Of a stretch of DNA of 64,000 nt, positions 62,572 to 64,000 are shown piece after piece. The first letter of the stretch is position 1. Each line of letters begins with the position of its first letter. The notes under the pieces are model-generated. The model was given only the letters and a program-made list of their open reading frames with translations. It had not been told where the DNA came from and searched no databases. Origin of the DNA: Corallococcus silvisoli (lineage in GTDB: Bacteria > Myxococcota > Myxococcia > Myxococcales > Myxococcaceae); assembly GCF_009909145.1 (NCBI RefSeq), contig NZ_JAAAPJ010000003.1:248001-312000 (forward strand), written 5' to 3'. A program made the position numbers and the translations under genes.

Positions 62572-64000
62572 TCACAGGCCCAGCAGCGACTCCGGCTCGG
62601 GGGCGACGGTCTGCAGGAAGTAGCCAGCCGTCCCCGCGGAAGCGGTCACCACCGTGTTCGTCGTCGGCACGGTGCCACCCGCGTTTCCTCCCGTGCCACC
62701 GCAGCCCCCACCACCGCCTCCCGGAGTGATGGCCGTGCCCGACGAAGGCGGCGCGTTGATGCCCGCCCCTCCACCCGACACCATCACGGTTCCCGTCACG
62801 CTGGCCGACGAGGAGGCGATGAAGTGGACGATGCCCCCACCGCCACCGCCGCCGCCGCCTTCGCCTGAGCCGCCGTTGCCGTTGAAGCCGTCCGCGCCAT
62901 TGCCGCCCTGCGCACGGATGGTCCCCCCCAGGGTGATGCTGCCCTTCGCCGCGACCAGCACGATGCCGCCAGCACCGCCGCCCGTGCCCACGATGCCCTG
63001 TCCGGCCGTCTGCGGATTCACGCCGTTCTGGCCGATGGCGTTGATGACGCCGCCCGGGTTGATCCGGATGTTGCCGCGCGCGGCCAGCAGCACCGCGCCC
63101 CCCCCCGCGCCGCCGTCCGCCCCGGCGCCCTCGTAGAGGCGCGCGCCAGCCCCGCCCGCCGCGGTCTGGACCCTGCGCACCTGGGCTCCCTGGAACGAGG
63201 TCAGCCCCACGCCACCTTTGTAGGTACCCGCTGCCGTCCGGGCGACGCCCGTGGGCGCCCCGCCTCCCCCCAGGTCCTCCGCGCCCGGCGCCACGGTGAT
63301 CGTCCCGCTCACCGTGATGTCACCCGTCGAGCGCAGCACCGTGCCGCTGGGGACGACGAGCGTGCCCGCGATGTTGATGTTGCTGAACTGGATGTTGAAG
63401 CCCATGGGAAGCTGGGCCACGCCGCTCGGGGTGGTGAGGTCCACCGTCTGGCCCATGCCCACGCTGAACGCCCCTCCGGAACCGTCGCCATAGAGGCCCA
63501 GCGTGCCCGCCGACCCCATGGGGCCTGTCGGCCCGGCGGGGCCTGTCGCGCCCGTGGGACCGGTCGGGCCCACCGGCCCCTGTGGACCCGCCGCGCCCGT
63601 GTCCCCCTTCACGCCCGTGTCGCCCTTCGCCCCCGCCGCGCCGGTGTCTCCCTTCGCGCCCGTGTCGCCCTTCGCCCCCGCCGCGCCCGTGGGGCCGGTC
63701 GGGCCCACCGCGCCCGTGTCGCCCTTCGCCCCCGCCGCGCCGGTGTCCCCCTTTGCACCCGCCGCGCCGGCGTCGCCCTTCGCGCCCGTGTCCCCCTTCA
63801 CGCCGGCAGGCCCCGTGGGCCCCACGACGCCCTGCGGCCCCATGGGTCCCATCAAGCCGATGGGCCCCTGGGGGCCCGTCGCGCCCGCGGGCCCCTGCGG
63901 TCCCACCGGCCCCTGCGGACCCGGAGCCCCCGAACCCGCGGGGCCTGTTTCGCCCTGAGGCCCCATCAGGCCGGGCTCGCCCGCGGGCCCCTGTTCGCCC
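62572..64000 (-). CDS. Collagen-like Gly-X-Y repeat protein with glycine-rich beta C-terminal domain (runs off right edge)
   Basis: At least ~475 residues; the N-terminus lies beyond the window, since the repeat frame is still open at the edge ([16 protein letters not shown]). An uninterrupted Gly-X-Y stretch covers ~64000-63510 with [17 protein letters not shown] and GPQG units. Next come a short [15 protein letters not shown] hinge and a ~300-residue Gly/Ala-rich domain with repeating beta strands ([42 protein letters not shown]). Bacterial collagen-like proteins of this type are surface or extracellular structural proteins; trimerisation by the triple helix is expected. No catalytic motif; a secretion signal cannot be assessed. 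Confidence 0.85.
   Translation of the reverse strand, partial: GEQGPAGEPGLMGPQGETGPAGSGAPGPQGPVGPQGPAGATGPQGPIGLMGPMGPQGVVGPTGPAGVKGDTGAKGDAGAAGAKGDTGAAGAKGDTGAVGPTGPTGAAGAKGDTGAKGDTGAAGAKGDTGVKGDTGAAGPQGPVGPTGPTGATGPAGPTGPMGSAGTLGLYGDGSGGAFSVGMGQTVDLTTPSGVAQLPMGFNIQFSNINIAGTLVVPSGTVLRSTGDITVSGTITVAPGAEDLGGGGAPTGVARTAAGTYKGGVGLTSFQGAQVRRVQTAAGGAGARLYEGAGADGGAGGGAVLLAARGNIRINPGGVINAIGQNGVNPQTAGQGIVGTGGGAGGIVLVAAKGSITLGGTIRAQGGNGADGFNGNGGSGEGGGGGGGGGIVHFIASSSASVTGTVMVSGGGAGINAPPSSGTAITPGGGGGGCGGTGGNAGGTVPTTNTVVTASAGTAGYFLQTVAPEPESLLGL
63510..64000 (-). repeat. Gly-X-Y collagen repeat tract
   Basis: About 160 consecutive triplets on the minus strand, with near-identical 18-45-bp blocks encoding [16 protein letters not shown]. 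The tract is prone to slippage and copy-number change between strains. Confidence 0.85.

Noticed and set aside
63503..63958. Proline-rich plus-strand frame at the right edge
   Set aside because: It is the complement of the Gly-X-Y codons of the collagen-like gene, which gives a Pro/Ala/Ser frame automatically.

Overview
The window is GC-rich, almost fully coding bacterial DNA from a myxobacterium, probably Myxococcaceae (Corallococcus/Myxococcus-like). The inference rests on four Hanks-type Ser/Thr kinases in 64 kb, an FHA-containing sigma-54 activator, a GufA-type ZIP transporter, many secreted lipoproteins, a two-module NRPS, and a KaiC-like protein paired with a receiver/histidine-kinase hybrid. 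Genus is a guess. No rRNA, tRNA, CRISPR array, transposase or prophage gene was seen.

Layout. 1-1.7 kb: start of an RfaE/HldE-type heptose kinase gene overlapping an unrecognised nucleotidyltransferase-like gene. 2-3.6 kb: beta-helix lipoprotein. 3.6-8.7 kb: operon of two cholesterol-oxidase-like GMC oxidoreductases and a matching alpha/beta hydrolase. 9-12.8 kb: Ser/Thr kinase, nitronate monooxygenase and a spermidine-synthase-like gene whose reading frame is cut by TGA. 13-16.8 kb: M23-like secreted peptidase, two HEAT-like proteins and a ZIP transporter. 16.9-25.5 kb: FHA/sigma-54 activator facing a group made of a 1347-residue kinase-ATPase, a lipoprotein and a second kinase; three copies of a 17-nt element lie in front of the lipoprotein. 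25.5-32 kb: OPT transporter, a HipA-like kinase fused to a methyltransferase, a DUF262 protein and a CPBP protease. 32-39 kb: astacin lipoprotein, AlkZ-like winged-helix protein, SWIM-SNF2 ATPase. 39-43.7 kb: TonB-dependent receptor, PEGA protein, kinase. 43.8-48 kb: MHS-type transporter, KaiC-like/histidine-kinase pair. 48-56.4 kb: MFS exporter and NRPS. 56.5-58.8 kb: CstA with YbdD/YjiX. 58.9-64 kb: S41 protease lipoprotein, a 5'-truncated molybdopterin dehydrogenase remnant, a Baeyer-Villiger-type monooxygenase, and a collagen-like protein running off the right edge.

The most unusual candidate system is the 27.5-31.1 kb pair: a DUF262 protein followed without a gap by a HipA-like kinase carrying its own methyltransferase domain. 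Both keep their diagnostic motifs and no HipB-type antitoxin is visible. The 17-nt element array at 21.4 kb, with copies about four and three helical turns apart, is the clearest unexplained non-coding signal.

Start codons were chosen from Shine-Dalgarno-like sequences, reading-frame content and family length. Where several are possible this is stated. All functional calls come from motif recognition without database searches.
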